In this document: one piece after another, positions 5,866 to 6,374 of the stretch
Position numbering within the stretch: position 1 is the stretch's first letter
Layout of the letters: each line of letters opens with the position of its first letter
Origin: Pseudomonas sp.
GTDB taxonomy: Bacteria > Pseudomonadota > Gammaproteobacteria > Pseudomonadales > Pseudomonadaceae
Length of the DNA stretch: 6,374 nt
Direction: 5' to 3'
Assembly: GCA_003527165.1 (NCBI GenBank)
Contig: DPSI01000602.1
Location: forward strand, 1 to 6,374
Notes under the pieces: generated by a model
The model's database searches: none
Seen by the model: only the letters and a program-made list of their open reading frames with translations
What the model was told of the DNA's origin: nothing
Position numbers and translations under genes: made by a program

Positions 5866-6346
5866 GTGGTTGACAGCGCAGGGCGCCAAGGCGATAGGAC
5901 GACTCGACTCACAGCTCACTGCAATCGACTGGGTCATGAATACGGGTGGGAACGATCAACCGATCCATGTGATGCCAAACGGGAAGCGGGCGTGCACCTC
6001 CAACTCCGGCTCAGGCACAGCCAGCCTGTTCGCGCAATGCAAGGTTCACTAGCGATGCTGTCACAGGCCCGCTTGTATACGACTTGGAGCGTGACTGCCG
6101 TATCGCCCCTCGGACCTCTATAGGTCAATTAGCGCGCCCGCGGTAACCCTACGGCGGCCCGCTCCCATACTTCGCCCGTTACACCGGACGGCAATCCCTC
6201 GTTTTTAATAAATAAAATGGATACCTGATTAAGGATTTACCAAACGCTTATTCACCTCGGTGCGCTTAGAGTCAAGCCCACCGAAAGCGGGCGATACCAG
6301 TCCTGGTAGGTATCGCCTTCATTTACAAAAACAAAAGGTGATCACT
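5866..6346. other. Stretch without a recognisable gene
   Basis: About 480 bp. The best open frame is plus-strand 5870-6052 (TTG start, 60 residues, ending FAQCKVH); it is open back to 5789 but has no ribosome binding site, no ATG until 5936, and resembles nothing I know. Overlapping frames on both strands are similar in length, as expected for decayed or non-coding DNA. Position 6199-6250 is AT-rich (TTTTTAATAAATAAAAT around 6201-6217) and may hold the promoter of the gene starting at 6347, but no good -35/-10 pair stands out. CACC/GGTG and GCCC/GGGC form small potential stems around 6253-6291. Confidence 0.5.
6290..6317. terminator. Stem-loop (9-bp stem) followed by a T-rich stretch
   Basis: GGCGATACC (6290-6298) and GGTATCGCC (6309-6317) are perfect complements around a 10-nt loop, followed by TTCATTT on the plus strand. 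It could be a weak intrinsic terminator for something upstream, or a leader/attenuator hairpin of the CDS that starts 29 bp downstream. No upstream plus-strand gene is evident, which favours a leader role or a recombination/structural site. Confidence 0.5.
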
Positions 6347-6374
6347 ATGGGTATGCGGTGGTTCAATTCCCGCG
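6347..6374 (+). CDS. Start of a possible CDS, runs off right edge
   Basis: AAGGTG (6335-6340) lies six bases before the ATG at 6347, a well-placed ribosome binding site in an A-rich leader. Nine codons are visible (MGMRWFNSR) and the frame is open to the edge. A second ATG follows at 6353. Too short to identify. Confidence 0.4.

Noticed and set aside
5870..5898. TTGACA as a -35 box
   Set aside because: The hexamer at 17-bp spacing (GATAGG) is a poor -10 and no gene with a start codon and ribosome site follows.
6356..6374. T-arm-like GGTGGTTCAATTCCCGC at the right edge
   Set aside because: Only two of five T-stem pairs form; no other tRNA arm is visible upstream.

Overview
The window is GC-rich, with codon use and gene types typical of a gammaproteobacterium in the Pseudomonas/Stutzerimonas group. 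The evidence for this is a TadA and a DUF1206 protein that read like pseudomonad proteins, a REP-like inverted pair between convergent genes, and a GCCTGAA-type heptamer array. The genus is an inference from style; no marker gene in the window fixes it.

Layout. (1) Positions 1-1356 look like accessory DNA, with everything on the minus strand. A long CDS (start at 953) runs off the left edge. It resembles the AbiGi/DarT-like group of phage-defence proteins. Upstream of it is the last ~46 codons of what looks like a TIR-domain protein (1216-1356). (2) At about 1354-1360 the sequence switches abruptly to the middle of a Fe3+-type ABC transporter ATPase on the plus strand. That ATPase has lost its Walker A region and is a pseudogene. 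(3) Positions 2236-5400 look like intact backbone: a REP-like pair, tadA (minus), a heptamer array touching the tadA start codon, a Tat-exported multicopper oxidase (minus), and a divergent DUF1206 membrane protein (plus). (4) From 5456 rightward lies a second broken gene, a LysR-type regulator on the minus strand. It keeps only the effector-binding half and seems to carry a frameshift near 5745-5752. It is followed by ~480 bp with no recognisable gene. (5) At the right edge a stem-loop precedes a well-spaced ribosome binding site and the first nine codons of a possible CDS.

Reading as a whole: an intact block (tadA, copper oxidase, DUF1206) is flanked on both sides by genes that have lost their 5' ends (ABC ATPase on the left, LysR on the right). 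The left side abuts defence-like genes, so the ABC locus has probably been hit by insertion of, or deletion at the edge of, a defence island. The most notable items are the unrecognised long minus-strand CDS at the left edge, the sharp TIR/ABC junction, and the heptamer array that replaces the normal leader of an essential tRNA-editing gene.
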